Position numbers and translations under genes: made by a program
The notes under the pieces: generated by a model
The model's input: only the letters and a program-made list of their open reading frames with translations
Database searches by the model: none
Told to the model about the DNA's origin: nothing
Shown: positions 23,135 to 35,570 of the stretch, one piece after another
Numbering within the stretch: the first letter of the stretch is position 1
Layout of the letters: each line of letters begins with the position of its first letter
Source of the DNA: Epiperipatus broadwayi
Taxonomy: Eukaryota > Onychophora > Udeonychophora > Euonychophora > Peripatidae
Assembly: GCA_028023455.1 (NCBI GenBank)
Contig: JAQFVV010000043.1
Span: 540,001-604,000, forward strand
Length of the DNA: 64,000 bases
Direction of reading: 5' to 3'

Positions 23135-24700
23135 ATGGTTGATTTAGATATAAGTGTAGATGTGGAGAGGGAATGGTTTTGTAAGATTAGTGGTAAGAAA
23201 GTTTATTATAAACGTAATGGAGAAGAAGGAAGCAAAAGAATTTATAAAAGAGTAGTTAGGAAAGAAGAAATTGTTAAAATTGGATTTTTGAATATGCAAG
23301 GTGGTAGGAGACCAGAAAAATGGCTGGAATTAAATAAAGCAATTGAAAATGAAGGGCTTGAGGTATTAGCAGTAGTGGAAAGTCATCTAAGAGAAGAAGA
23401 ACCTATTTTGGAAGAGGTAGTATGGCAGGGTATAAACAGAAAAGAAAAAAGGGGTGGTGGTATAGGTGTTATATCGAAAAATAATTTAAATACTGTTAAA
23501 TGTCAAGAACATTTGTGATATGAAATAAGGTTGGGTAGACAAGAATGGATGGTGGCTGTAGTGTATATCGCCACTGGAGATAGTCAAACTGTAATGGAGT
23601 GGAACAATAGTATATATGAATGCCTAGTTAAGGATATACAGAGTTTTAAAGAAAAGGGGAAGAGAATAATGGTTATAGGGGGTATGAATGGGCATATTGA
23701 AGAAATTGATGATGTAGATAATAAGAATGGTCAGTTTTTGAAGGAATTTTGTCAAAGAGTAAATTTGAGCATTGGGAATTTATCAAATGTATATGATGGA
23801 CAATACACATGGTCTAGGAATAATGTATTTCACACAATAGATTATGTATTGGTAGAGAAAGAGGGAATGAATAAAATACAAAAAATTAAGATGTTTGATA
23901 ATGAAGAGAGAGTGTGTAATAGTGATCATAATTTTATTGTAATAGAAATGGTTAGTAATGTGATGGAGGATAGAAATAAAGGTAGAAATAATAGTGAAAG
24001 ATGTGGATGGAGAGTGAATGATAAGAATAAGTTGGAAGAGTATAAAATAAAAGTTGAAGAAATCATGGAGAAGTTGGTTGGGGATGAGTATAAGGACTGG
24101 TGTGGTGAAGTAGAAAAAGTGGCAAATAGGGTTTTAGTCGAGAATATGAAGAAGAATAAAAATAATAAAAAAATGAGAGTTAGTAAAAGTGTAAAAGAGA
24201 GGAACAAAGCATGCAGAGAATATAAGTCTGCTATTAAGAATAAAGAAAGTGAAAATGATATTAATGCTAAATGGGGAAAGTACTTGGAAAAGAAGAAGCT
24301 AGCTAAAATGGATAATTATAGAGAGAGGATGAAGTTAAATAATAAATTGTTGGAGGATATTAATAAAAGTGGAAGAGATGGGAATAAAAAATTTTGGAAT
24401 TACATTAAAAGGAGAAATGTAGGGGAAAGAGAGATAGTATTAATAGATGATGAGGGAATAGAATGTAGCTCTAGAGGCGAGCTAGAGAAAATCTTAAATA
24501 GATATGTAATGGATATAGAAAAGATGTTAGATGTGAAGGAATTAGTGATAGAAAACATGAAAGCAGTTAGTAGTGGGAATACTAGGTTCACAAAAAATGA
24601 ATTGAATGAGGCAGGAAAGAGATTGAAAAGTGGAAAGGCGAGAGGTTTAGATGGATGGGCAGCAGAGATGGTAATGAATTTAGGCATAGAGCAAAAGCAA
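23135..24700 (+). pseudogene. LINE endonuclease region (one in-frame stop)
   Basis: One frame from about 23015 to 24700 is interrupted only by TGA at 23516-23518. Motifs in order are KIGFLNMQGG (about 23276), VVESH (catalytic Glu, about 23373), VIGGMNGHI (equivalent of GDFNAH, with the usual Asp replaced by Gly, about 23670), TW then IDYVLV (about 23840) and SDHNFIVIE (about 23920). These mark an AP-endonuclease domain that nicks target DNA. The Asp-to-Gly change probably inactivates it. A frameshift near 24690 separates this region from the RT. Confidence 0.85.
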
Positions 24701-26549
24701 AGTTATTATCATGTATTAATAAGATGGCGCAGAAGACAGTTTTTCCGGGTAGTTGGAGAAATACAAGAATAAGATTATTATTTAAAGGAAAGGGTAAGGA
24801 TCATAGAAAGTTAAATAATTATAGACCGATAGCAGTAACATCAGTTTTATATAAAGTTTTTGCATATATGGTAGCTGGAAGAGTTGTAAAATGGATGGAA
24901 GAGAATAATGTAGTGGGGGAAATGCAAGGAGGTTTTAGGTCAGATAGGCGTATAGGAGATAGTTTGTTTGTAGTTACACAACTTATGGAGAAGAGTAGGA
25001 GTTCAGGTAGATCATTATATATGAGTTTTATAGATATAGAGAAAGCATATGATACAATAAATAGAAATAGATTATGGGTAAGATTAGCCAATTTGGGAAT
25101 GGATGAAGCTTTAGTAAATATTATTAAGAAATTATATGAAAATACTTATTATACTTACCAATTAGGGGATATAGAATCAGTTAAAGTTAAAAATGGAGTG
25201 GGATTAAGGCAAGGATGCCCTATGTCACCAATTTTGTTTTTGTTGTTTTTGAGTGAAATGGAAAAAGCAATAGAAAGACTAGGAAGAGGGGTAGAGATAC
25301 CATTAATAGGTGGCAAAGGAGTATATACTTTGTCGGATCTTTTTTTGCAGATGATATCTTTTTATGTGTAGAAAGAAGAGAAGATATGGATATTATGTTG
25401 AGGAGATGTGCAAGGGTGGGTAAAGAGATGGGGATTAAATTTAGTGAAGAAAAATCAAATATAATGATGGTTAATACTGGGGAAAGAGAGGATGTAGTTT
25501 TTTTATTGGGGGATATAAAGTTAAGTGTGGTGGATAGATATAGGTATTTGGGAATCATCTTATGTAATCAGGAAAATTGCTTGGTTGAATGGGAGAAAAA
25601 ATTGGTAAATGAAGCAAAGAAAAGAAAAGGTTTGGTGAAGAAACTAACAGTATTTTCATATAATAAATATGATGTAGCTAGAATTGTATGGAAGGGAGTT
25701 GCAGTAGCAGGGTTAACATATGGTAATGATGCATTATGTGTTAGTAAAAGGATTTTAGATTATTTAGAGAAAGTACAAAGGGAAGTAGGAAGACATGCAT
25801 TAGATGCAGAGATGTGGACAGCAAAGGAGGCAATTCAAGGAGAAATGGGATGGTCAAGTTTCTATATGAGAGATGCAAAAAGTAAAATGAAAATGTTTGG
25901 TAGGTTGCAGTTTATGGATAGTAAAAGAATAGCCAAAATAGTGTTTAATTGGATTATGAGTAAAGGGCAGGTAACAAGATGGGTGAGAAAGGTAATGTGG
26001 TATGCAAAAGATTTGGATAAAGAATTTTTATCGGTATACTTGTATAAAAGGTGGGATGATTGTGTTAGGAGGATTGTTGAGTGTTATAGTGGTAAGGAAT
26101 GGGATAAAAGAATAGAAGTATTAATAAAAAATAGGGAGTTGGAGAGATGGAGAAGTAGTATGGAAGGTAAGAAGAGTTTAAATATATATAGAAGTAAACG
26201 GAATATTGGAAGCGAGTTAATTTATGATAATAGTAAGGAAAGTAGTTTATTGTTTAAGGCTCGAATGGGATCTTTAGCAACAAGAGAATATACATGTAAA
26301 TGGAAAACTATGGGTGATTTAGTATGCAAATTGTGTAAGGAAGGTATAGAAAATATTAGGCATCTGTTGATTGAATGTAAATGCTTGAAAGCAGAAAGGG
26401 TACAGATAATGAAGTTATGGGAGAATAGGTATGAACAAAGTGACAATACAGAAAGTGAGTTAGTAGTTTTTATGCTGGGTTTGCGAAAAGATAAGGGGGA
26501 TTTTGATTTAAAGGCCATAGAGTTGACAAAGATTATGTTGTGGAAATGA
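24690..26549 (+). pseudogene. LINE reverse transcriptase and C-terminal zinc knuckle (frameshifted)
   Basis: The second frame carries YRPIAVTSVLYK, the RT motif FIDIEKAYDTI (about 25027), and GLRQGCPMSPILF (about 25203). It then loses frame at a seven-T run (25340-25346) where copy 2 has eight. The third frame resumes with the ADD catalytic pair in shifted phase, then GIKFSEEKSN, YRYLGI and a long basic region. It ends in the CX2CX8HX4C knuckle CKLCKEGIENIRHLLIEC (about 26324-26380). Confidence 0.88.
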
Positions 26550-26699
26550 GATGGGGCAGAATATGGGAAGACGTAGAGTGGGGAATGGAAAATAAAGTGG
26601 CTAACAGGTTTATCTGGGCATAGTTGCTGAGATATTCTTGACTTCGTTTAAGGAGAAGCCAAATACATCACATCACATCACACAGTAGCAATAAATCAA

Positions 26700-26830
26700 T
26701 TTATGGTTAAAAAAAGTTATAAAAGTTCTGAAGAAGATTGCTGGGGCAATCGAAACTTTAAAAGAGGGTGATAAATAAAGCATTGTGTAACAGTAGTAAA
26801 GTGCATGGATGATTTTACCATTATCACTGG
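26700..26830 (+). repeat. FB-I repeat with CTGAAGA-hairpin-GAAAC block
   Basis: CTGAAGA (26728-26734), A, a perfect 6-bp hairpin GATTGC-TGGG-GCAATC, then GAAAC, followed by GATAAATAAAGCATTGTGTA. A related copy is at 38585-38690. Confidence 0.6.
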
Positions 26831-27542
26831 CTAACTACACATATAAGGGGAATGAGTATGAATGAGTTTTTTTTTAGGGAGAATGATTTATATATGAGTT
26901 TTGGGAGCCTCATCTAACATTTTAAAATATTAATATATATACAAGAAAACAAAAAAAATAATAATTGAAACTTTATTTGTATAACAAATAGAATATAAAC
27001 GTTTATTCTTTGTCTTTGAATGAGCAAAATAAATAAACAAATAATTTATTGTTCGGAAATTCACAAGTTTGGGCAGAAAAAGAACAGAACTAGATTATGA
27101 TCCACGGACTGTGAACTCCAGCTATTCTACAATTTACCAAACGATGCGGAATTTTGAGTGAATAATTGGAGTATTCTGTTATAAAGTGGGATAGATTTAT
27201 TTTTTTAAGTTATTACATCAATAACCAGCTCCGTCAAAGATGCCGAATGTGAGATGCGTTCAATGCCTGCATCTGACACTGATTACAATCAATCTCAGGT
27301 TGTCAAAAAATGATTATGATATTTTTAAAGTCACTTAATGTATTTTCTTCCCTAAACTCTTTAGTTTTTTTTTTGTGATCTTATGTTAAACTTCATGGCA
27401 CATCAAACAATTTATCATGAGCTTTACAATTTCTTGATTGCGATCACGTGGACAGATGAAAACATGTTCAGTAAGGATTTCCGTATTTATTTATTTTTTA
27501 AATAAATTTTAACTATAAAATATCTTTAGAAAAATTACAAAC

Positions 27543-27767
27543 CTTCAGGTCCAGGAAACATTCTTTTACAACCACCTCCGATAAAGGATGGAAGGTTAAA
27601 ATGCACTTATTTTGTGTTAGCTTTAGTATATTTCCTATTTCAGGTTCTACCTTAATCAAATCCTTATACTGTTTGCTTTCTTTAACATAATCCCATGAGA
27701 AATTAATAAGAAGATCGTTTTGATTTAAGATTGAAATATTCCGATACATTTTGGTGTAAATTTCAAC
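27543..27767 (-). CDS. HYDIN: HYDIN exon (ASH domain core)
   Basis: A 225-bp exon of exactly 75 codons, phase 0 at both ends, with acceptor TTTATTTAG and donor GTTTGT. The peptide begins VEIYTKMYRNISILNQNDLL, then INFSW, which is the 'v.......i.N.s.....F.W' part of an ASH domain. It ends with KCILTFHPLSEVVVKE and FLDLK, the next 'i.F.P......' strand. Joined to 42198-42405 it reads IIDFGE|VEIYTK, reconstituting the 'i.FG.v' opening. The apparent Met start at 27749 is internal. Confidence 0.9.
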
Positions 27768-28028
27768 CTAAATAAAAATTAACAATAATAAATATAAATT
27801 ATATACAAGTTTATTAATAAACAATACATTTCTATTGATTAAAGTAAAATGCCCAGCAAGAATTTTATTCAAATTTATTAGTTTATAAACTTAATTTGAT
27901 TTTTAATTAAAGAAGATTATTTATTATCACTTAATCATATTACTACATTGTCATGCTTTCTCAATCTTCACACATACATGCATTAAAAAATTACCCTCCC
28001 CCTTTATATAATCACTAATATAAATATT

Positions 28029-28240
28029 AATAACAAAACTCTTCATACAGTAGGGCCACTCATTGCAATCCAGAGTAATCAATGGATGCACTGAGTGATA
28101 CATATAGTAGCACCACTCAGTGCATCCATTGATTACTCTGGATTGCAATGAGTGATGCTACTGTATGGGGAATTTTGCCTCTGTTTAAACAGCTTGTGAA
28201 ACATGAAGAATGGTGATCATGTGACCTTTAGTGGATAAAT
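28029..28240. repeat. FB-B fold-back, short
   Basis: Inverted arms carry CATACAGTAG-GCCACTCA, GCAATCCAGAGTAATCAATG and their inverses, meeting near 28095. The middle is deleted. The right flank TGGTGATCATGTGACC is the FB-B terminal sequence. Confidence 0.8.
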
Positions 28241-28727
28241 ACATGTTAGATACGTAGGCTATTGTTATGGTTCAAAACCAGTAGATAAAGTAATGGCTGA
28301 CGAAAAATATTGTTTGCTGTCTTGTAGGATAAAACTTTGGTCTCCATAAAATACTAGATAGTATTTCCAATGCAATCAGCCTTTTTCTATTCCTTCTTTG
28401 GATTTTCTTTTATATTAATTGTAAGAATAAGATTGGCTGTTCCATAATACTTTCTTTAATTGTATGGTTAGCAAATTTTATCCAATATTAAAAACACTTA
28501 GAGTTGGAAAAGCAATGATGATGAAAATGAAGTTAGAAAAGACTGGGAGTTCTAAGTGATGATCTTGCTCAGGACAATATAACAGCAATGAGTCTCATGC
28601 AACCGAATCTGATACAACTATTCCACTGTATCTGATTAACCCTATTAAGGAATTTATGGCCACTAATAAATGTGAAAAGTCAGAAAAAGATAGTCCCAAA
28701 TGACCAATCTTACAAATCTGTTGAGAA

Positions 28728-28975
28728 CCACTGAACATCACATGATCACCATTTCTTATGCTTGCTCATAACTTATTAAAGCAAGCATTAGATCCTAAGA
28801 TCTAGGTGCACTGCTCTCAGATCCAAGACTCCTCACTGATGAAGGCCACAAGCCAGAAACTAGTCTGGGGATATTGGATGAGTAGGCACTAGATAGGGAT
28901 TTTTCTGGCATCCATTGATGTCTCTGGCTTGCACTGAGTGGCACTAGTGCATGGAGAGTTTTTCCTGTTTAAATC
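28728..28975. repeat. FB-B element, one arm plus terminal repeat
   Basis: Starts CTGAACATCACATGATCACC. The plus strand then carries ATCCTAAGATCTAGGTGCA, CTGATGA (28836-28842), AGGCCACAAGCCA, GAAACTAGTCTGGGG, ending GGCACTAGTGCATGGAGAG. Confidence 0.75.
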
Positions 28976-29765
28976 TGTCTAGATAATAAGATGCAATCAA
29001 TAATAGCCAAAAAATGTAAGGATAGTATAAAGAAAAGCATTTAAATTTTTTTCCAAATCTAAATATATAAAAAATGTGAATTTTGCTTAAAATGAACATT
29101 TCAAGGTCTGAACATAGGACATTTAAAAATAAAGATATATAAAAGTTTCATATTAATATATACTCTGAACAAAACTGATCATTTGGAGTAGGGGAGATTA
29201 ATTGAATAGAGAGAGAGAAGACTGTATATGGTTAGACTTTCCACTCTGTCTAAATTTAAATCTTGAACTTTCTAAATATAAGAATGTCATCAGTTTTTTA
29301 TTACACAAACTAATTTTTGATTTGCTTTTTCTTACAAATTGTTTTTTGCAATGATATCTATTTCTATTTTATGAAAGGTCATATCCAATATCAGGTTTAA
29401 AAAAGTTACGAGAAAGAAAGCTTTTATTACTTGTTAGTCCAATGTTACTGCATCAATAATATGACCAATTTTTATTTTTGGAGACTAATGAAGGACCATA
29501 AGTGAAGAAATACTAAATTATAATCCAAAATCATTAATAATGTAAATTCTAACAACTTCTTGTTATAGAATTTTTGAAAAATTCTTGGATTAATTATCAA
29601 GAATGTTTTAAAAGGACTTAGGTATATCTATACTTAAAAACCATGACATCTTATGGTTTACATCATAATTAGGAATCTAAATGTAAAACGTTAATATTAT
29701 TTGAACAGTATTAGTGCAGATTGCTAAATAGATCACAAATTATTAATATATTCAGATAAAAATCA

Positions 29766-29885
29766 TACTTTTTTTTTCATATGCCATAGCATCGGCCGGG
29801 AGACGAACCCACAACTGTCTGCAACCAACTACTTGCTTGCAAGGCCGCTGCGATGGCCTCTCGGCTAACAACGCTTGACAAAATC
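29766..29885 (-). repeat. tRNA-derived SINE (head 29789-29874)
   Basis: On the minus strand, TGTCAAGCGTTGTTAGCCGA, then GAGAGGCC and GTGGGTTCGTCTCCC, look like RNA polymerase III A and B boxes spaced as in an 86-nt tRNA. The element ends in an A-rich tail (T-run at 29769-29777 on plus). The cloverleaf is poor, so I do not call a functional tRNA. The same TGTCAAG(C/T)GTTG start occurs at 36402. Confidence 0.6.
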
Positions 29886-30296
29886 ATACTTGAAATAAAA
29901 AATAAATTATAAATACGTATAGTATTAGATTTGCTATTTGTTCTAGGAATAAAGCTACTATTTAGGCTTACTTTCAACAGATATTAAAAACTAAAATTGT
30001 CCATTTGGATTTTCAAGCTTGTCATGTTCCTGAATTATGTGATTCTCTTAAGCAATATGAACAATTCGAAATAAGTTTTATAGTAAATTTACTAAAACAG
30101 TTTTCCAGAAATTTCTCTATTACTACTGTAACATTAGACATTCCATTAAAATGAAAGATACATACTGTCTTCTTAACAAAAATGTGAAGCTCTACCTTCA
30201 TCTACACACTTTTTCTTTTCAAAAATAGTAAATAACTTTCAGTAAATATAAATACAAATCAATACACCAAAACTTTTAAATTTTGTTTTTATATAT

Positions 30297-30985
30297 GGCT
30301 ATTATAAAAAGATAACCAACCACCACCGTTTCGACTATTTTAAAATATAGTATTTATCAAGATAACTAAAAAAAAACACACATATAAATATCCAATATTA
30401 CAAATAATTCCACCCCCACCCCCACTAATAAATACTTGATGTATTTTTATACTGGACTATTTCGATCATTTAATATATGTATTGAATGTCTTTAGAAAAA
30501 TGTAACTTTATTTAAATATTCCAAATACATTCAACTGTTAGTAATAGCACATCAAACAGGTTAGTATATGCACAATGTTTTGAGAGATATTAGTCTCCCC
30601 TCTTCTGCAGGTATTGATGGCCTGATCAGTGACAGTACTAGCATGGGATTCGAAGCTGGGTCCTTAGATTCTTGAGTTTTAAGAGGGTTACTTTAAAATT
30701 CAAAACTTAAGAATTTAAAGACCCAGGTTCGAATCCCATCATCACAAACCTTCACGAAAACACTAAAAAAACTCTTTACCTCAATACTAGAATAGTAATA
30801 GAAAGGATGGGGTAAAGTAAAGAGTATTTTTTAGTGTTTCAATTTTTTTTGGAATTATTTGTTATATTGGATATTTATATGTATTTTTATTTTTAATTAC
30901 CTTGATAAAGACTATATTGTAAAATGGTCGAAATGTGGTGGTTGATTATATTTTTATAATAGTCATATATTAAAACAAGATTTAA
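30297..30985. repeat. Compound fold-back with tRNA-headed FB-H SINEs inside
   Basis: Outer arms 30300-30420 and 30842-30980 are inverted copies (CCACCACCGTTTCGACTATT and inverse). Inside are FB-H sequences facing one another: a minus-strand copy at about 30440-30690 and a plus-strand B-box piece, AGACCCAGGTTCGAATCCCA, at about 30719-30740. Confidence 0.7.
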
Positions 30986-31562
30986 AAAGAAGTTTGGTGT
31001 ATTGATTTGTATTTATATTTATTATAAAAATGTAATGGTAAATGTTCATTGGCTGACAAGACTTGACAATAACCGGTGGATTGTCATTTGCTTATTATGG
31101 TCACTTTAATTTTTTGACTTGTTAAAAGTTACATACAGGATTTAAAATAATCTCATAATCCTATGAGAAGACTGGATGGTTCTTATTCATATGATGGTAA
31201 TTATATTGCCAACAGGTAGAGCATTTCAATTATATTTTGAATAATAATACAAGAATTTAGAAAACTATTCAATAAAAACCTTAATCAAATTGTTTATTAC
31301 TTGGGCATTCATAAAAAGTTTGGACACTTGAAGTTCTGGAGCTAGAAATGATAACAGAATCTTATGCTCCAGAGTTTAGTACTTTACCATTGTATTAATC
31401 AATGCAGAACAGGAAACTAAATTTTATTAATGCATCCATTTTATCCAATACATTTTGAGTTGAATCCTACTTTGTAGTCTTAAAAATAGTATGCTCTAAA
31501 TCCTGATGAGATACCGGGAAAACATTTGAAATAAGGTAGCGATATTCTAAGTAGGTTGAAAT

Positions 31563-31682
31563 AAAAAAGGGTTCCCCTCTTTTCTTCTAAAGCATAAGCT
31601 TGTGGTTAAGACCTGTAGAGGTCGCTACCTTCGCATTTTCACATGCATATTCTTGAGGTTTACAGCCTTAGTAAATATTAAA
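31563..31682. repeat. FB-C arm
   Basis: Single arm: CTTGTGGTTAAGACCTGTAG, then GCTACCTTCGCATTTTCACA, then CAGCCTTAGTAAATATTA. It gives the family's full arm sequence and terminus. Confidence 0.7.
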
Positions 31683-32204
31683 CTACTTAATGAAAATTTT
31701 GGGAAACCTATGGATCCACGAAGCTGGGTTACATGATTTTAAGCATGCTTCAATTATTCAAATATATAAAGATAAAAGTCATAGAAATGATAGCAAATAT
31801 TAACTTAGAATATATTATTTGTTACAACAAAAGTACCTTCACCTGAACAAATTACACCCATCAAGAATGAGTGGTTCATAGAGATTGAATATAATTTTGG
31901 AGAGTCAAGAAGCACTAAAGAGAACATTTTTGTTGCCACACATTCAAAAAAAGGATTATGAGTAAAGGTGTTCATTTATTACTTTATCTAATTAAAGTAT
32001 TTGAGTCAGTTAATCAAAAATGTGTGCAATATATTTGATAATTCGGTTTTGTCTATTTAAGTTATTCATATTATACAGCTTCTATCTGATATATTGAGGA
32101 AATATTATTAAGGCTGCTGGAAAATTAGGCATTTTTACATCAGTGGACTTTGGAAAAATTTACACATGGTTTGATAAAAGAAGGCATCAAAACATGATAT
32201 ATTT

Positions 32205-32545
32205 TGTGGGCTTTTAAATTTGAACTGATTAAAAATTTTCATTATAGCATTTCATCATCAGAATTTCAATGGAATGGAATGCTGAAAAATTGTGGCATGG
32301 AGTGGATTGAAGCCTGTCCATTGAAGTATGACGATTGGCTATCTTAATATAAGCTGAGCATTGATTGTACATATGTGTGGAGATTATAATCTGGACCAAG
32401 TAATGAGTGCTGGTTTTGCATTAAATATGTATATTGATGATTATTTATCTTTTTGACATGTGTGTGATCAAGTATGTCAGCAGTATGAGATAGCATGGAT
32501 AGTTGAGAGTCATATGAAAGTCTGAGTTCAAACCCCTATATATTA
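32205..32545. repeat. FB-A arm, right half
   Basis: Plus-strand arm running from a TCATCAGAATTTCAATGGAA segment through CTATCTTAATATAAGCTGAG to the terminus GTCTGAGTTCAAACCCCTAT. The hammerhead-like block is decayed (GTAATGA-GTGCTGGTTTTGCAT-TAAA, 32400-32425). Its left partner is missing. It lies about 660 bases beyond the 3' end of the Penelope remnant. Confidence 0.75.
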
Positions 32546-33206
32546 TATTTTGATATAATTGTGCTATTCCAAGCAGTTTACAAATTATCTACAGTTTTAG
32601 CATGGATGATTATCTGTTTAAGAAAGTGAATCAATTTGAAGATTTTAATAGTTTTTCTAACATAAATAGTAGAATTGGATGTTATATAACACAGACAACA
32701 TTATGGTGAAATTGTCTTTAAGAAATCACAAAAGACTTAATTGAATATAAGGAAGTAAAAAAAATTATGTAAAGACATTCCATAAGAATCTGAAAGTATG
32801 ATAGGCAAGATCAAAAGACCAATAACTATGTGGTTCAGTTTGACAAATATGTTGCGCTATTATTGAATATACTATTGTAAAGGCTTATCTTTTTGGAAAT
32901 CAAAAAATCAATAAGTATATAATTTAGTTTGACAAATTTAATACTGAATATAATATTATACCGGAATATTTTTTTGGACTGGATCTCTAAAGCAAATAAA
33001 TAATATTAATGACTTTTTGAAAAAATATTTTACCTCAAAGAATTGCTATTAATGAAGCGCTGGCAGGAGAAGCTATATCAAGTACTCATAAATCAATAAG
33101 TAAAAGCTGAGTGCTTTCGAGGTGTGGTGTGTCATATTCATAGCTACAATAATAAATAATGCAGAGTAGTGTGTAGATGGTAATATGCAAATTATATGTA
33201 AATTGT

Positions 33207-35110
33207 TTAATTTTTCCAATGCTTAGAAATATCAAAGCAAGTGTTGCGTCTGTTAATGGAGTTATTGTTGCTAGTGATAAAATATGCTTCCTTAATTTTC
33301 CATTTAGTCATTTTTCTCAAAGCAAACTATTCTAGCATTGGAGGGTTCAAATGTGTGACTGGTCTTTCCTGAATGCTCTAAAAAATTGAAGAATTATCAT
33401 TGTTCTCCTGTGCTCTTTTATATGTGTACCTATATTGGATGGCCCTATTGTTAATAGTGGCTTTGGTTTCACCTTAGTAAATGGCACAGCATCCAGGCTG
33501 AGATCATGAGATGCTGCAAATGACCTGTGGGGTTTGTGTGAGGTCCACTTTATCTTTAGAATTGTTTATAAGACAGTTAGTGCTGGGGTGTGTGTGAAAG
33601 TTGATACTAAATTTGTTAGATAAAGATTTAATTAATCAATTAGAAATTTTAGGAATATAAGGGAGGGTGATGTGTGGAAGATTCGGATCTCTAACATTGT
33701 CTGTGATTTTCTTGTTGAATTGTTTAATTTTGTTAATAATTGTCTTATATTTGAAACCTGCTTTTAATAAATCATTATTGTAGAGAGAGATGTTATCTTT
33801 CCTATTGGATCCGAATTTGCACAAGTGTAAGTTCTAAATAAAAAGGTGTTTAAACCTGCTAATTTATGAGAATTAGGAGAAATGGAGATCGGGTGGATAA
33901 AGCCTCTGATTTCAAATGGCTTTACAATCATAGAATAATTTATAATTCTTCCTATTCTAAGTAGACGTAAGTCCAAATATGCTAATCTTTTCAAGTCATC
34001 TTTCCAAGTAGTGTTGATGGTTAGTTTAGTCTTTTGTTGAATTTCTTGTAAAATGCAAATGATTGTGTGTTTAATGGCTGCAAGAACACATCATCACATC
34101 ATCAACATACTACACATATATAATATTAGGATAGTCAGATTGATATTTAGGAATAATTTGCTTTTCAAAATGATTCAGAAAGCTGCAGGTGATTATTCCA
34201 CTAAAAAGAAGGCCCATAGGTCAACCGTTTTCATAGTATACCATTTATTTTCAAAAGTGGTATATATGTGGTTGTTTATACATGATAAGAAGGATAGAAT
34301 GGAGTTAACTCAGTCAGCTGGACAGTGATTGTTTATAAAGGCCTGGTGGATGATCTGAATGGATAGTTTTCTGTTGATGGATCTGTATAGTTCTATAATG
34401 TCAAGAGTGTCTATATGGAAATCATCATTAATTGTGGCATCTTTAAGTCTGTTAATAAATTGAAAAGAAGAATTGATAATCTCCAAAATCTTAATTATCA
34501 ACCAATAATTGATTAACAAGCTTGGATGCTTCAAAATAATAAACTCCCTCAAAATCCATCATCAGTTGAAGAGGTTCTCCAGATTTGTGAAGCTTAGAAT
34601 TGGCAAACATTCTAGGGGCTTTAGTTGATGAAGGATAAATGCAGTAATATTCCACTTTAGTGATGCCTTTATTTTTGTGAGGTCGGAGGGTGGTGGATAT
34701 GAAATTTTTCCCTATTGAGCTTGTTATTAAAATTTACAACCGGAGTAAGCTGGAGATTTATAATTTGATCAGCCATTTTAGATTTGTAATCATTGGAGTT
34801 TAAGAATACAAACCTGTTGTCTTTGTAAGTTGTTGGCATCCAGGAATTGTTTGGTTTTCTTAATGTCATTGTTCCATCTATTAGCCTCTATATATAATTG
34901 TTTGTCTGATGGTTTTAGATATATCTGCGATAATATTGTCTCTTTGAGGATTATTAAGAAAGCCTGCCTCAAAGTCAGCCATAAGTTCTAGTTTAGATAG
35001 ACACCATTGACCTCTAGTGAATCTAGGACCTCGAGATAAGACACTTTTTATATCAGCTGGGGGGAATAACGTTAGACTTGTTAACGTAAGAGACATTCGA
35101 CAAATGAATA
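33207..35110 (-). pseudogene. Penelope-like element: reverse transcriptase plus GIY-YIG endonuclease (decayed)
   Basis: On the minus strand, blocks in changing frames follow the order of Penelope-like elements. They are IKSVLSRGPRFT (about 35060), APRMFANSKLHKSGEPLQ (about 34610), INSSFQFINRL with LDIIELYRSI (about 34440), MGLLFSG (about 34205), the RT catalytic YVDD (about 34115), YLDLRLLR with GFIHP...SHKLAGL (about 33950-33860) and LPYIPKIS (about 33645). A GIY-YIG remnant, AIY.GETKATINNRAIQYRY, lies near 33460. The C-terminus KWKIKEAYFITSN then SINRR ends at a stop at 33207. Stops and frameshifts show that it is dead. GIY-YIG fused after RT is diagnostic of canonical Penelope elements. 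Confidence 0.88.
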
Positions 35111-35570
35111 TTCATATTTTGTTTTTCTGCCAAAAACGTAATTTTGCAGTCAAATCTCTTGCTGTGATTTATCTCCATGGTGTTAAGTTTATCTATAATT
35201 CATCGAGGGAGTATAAAATTTGCATTCATATTTAGCCATCACTTTCTTTCTTTTCTTAGAGCTCAGTTGCATCCCTGAACAATGATAGTCAAAACAAAAC
35301 AAATGAAGGAAAACGGAAAAGCAAATTACCAATGTTAAGCGTAACAATAAAGGGATTTTTAATTGTAGTCTCTGATAAAACTTTTAATGTTGAAAATGTG
35401 ACCACCTGAAAGATGGTAACATTTATAATTTTATTTATGTATTTATTTATTTACATTTTATAACTTAATGTAATAGAGGCTTAATAGTTTGTATGTTTTA
35501 ATGTATAGCATTAAGTTTATTGAAATAATGTAATAACTGAAACACAGGCTTATTATATACTTGTGTCTAT

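Larger units (their letters stand above)
23037..26687 (+). mobile_element. Near full-length APE-type non-LTR retrotransposon (LINE copy 3)
   Basis: A 3.65 kb element on the plus strand, antisense to HYDIN, ending in a (CATCA)n tail at about 26665-26687. It encodes an AP-like endonuclease followed by reverse transcriptase and a C-terminal zinc knuckle in one ancestral reading frame. That frame is now broken by one stop, two frameshifts and terminal decay. The APE-RT-CCHC layout fits the I/Jockey/CR1 group broadly; I cannot place the clade and see no RNase H. Copies 1 and 2 at 16942-19407 are the same family. High identity with copy 2 suggests fairly recent activity. Confidence 0.88.
19882..27542 (-). 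other. HYDIN intron (7.7 kb)
   Basis: Donor GTTTGT on the 27543 side, acceptor TTTCAG on the 19881 side. It contains a perfect palindrome, an RTE relic, an FB-C fold-back, LINE copy 3 and an FB-I repeat. I see nothing recognisable in 19890-20700, 20860-22235 or 26835-27540. Confidence 0.85.

Noticed and set aside
23926-24207. Minus-strand hydrophobic frames opposite LINE copies (also 17961-18377, 24400-24687, 24819-25091, 25220-25558, 26222-26518)
   Set aside because: Shadows of the purine-rich LINE coding strand. The plus strand carries the conserved endonuclease and RT motifs.
27513-27749. Independent 78-codon gene starting at an ATG
   Set aside because: The ATG is internal to a phase-0 HYDIN exon. 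The frame continues upstream to a proper acceptor and stops only in intron.
29789-29874. Functional class II tRNA gene
   Set aside because: The anticodon stem does not pair properly, and an A tail and SINE-like start are present.
33636-34972. Several separate minus-strand small genes
   Set aside because: They are consecutive pieces of a single decayed Penelope-like element, in the right order.
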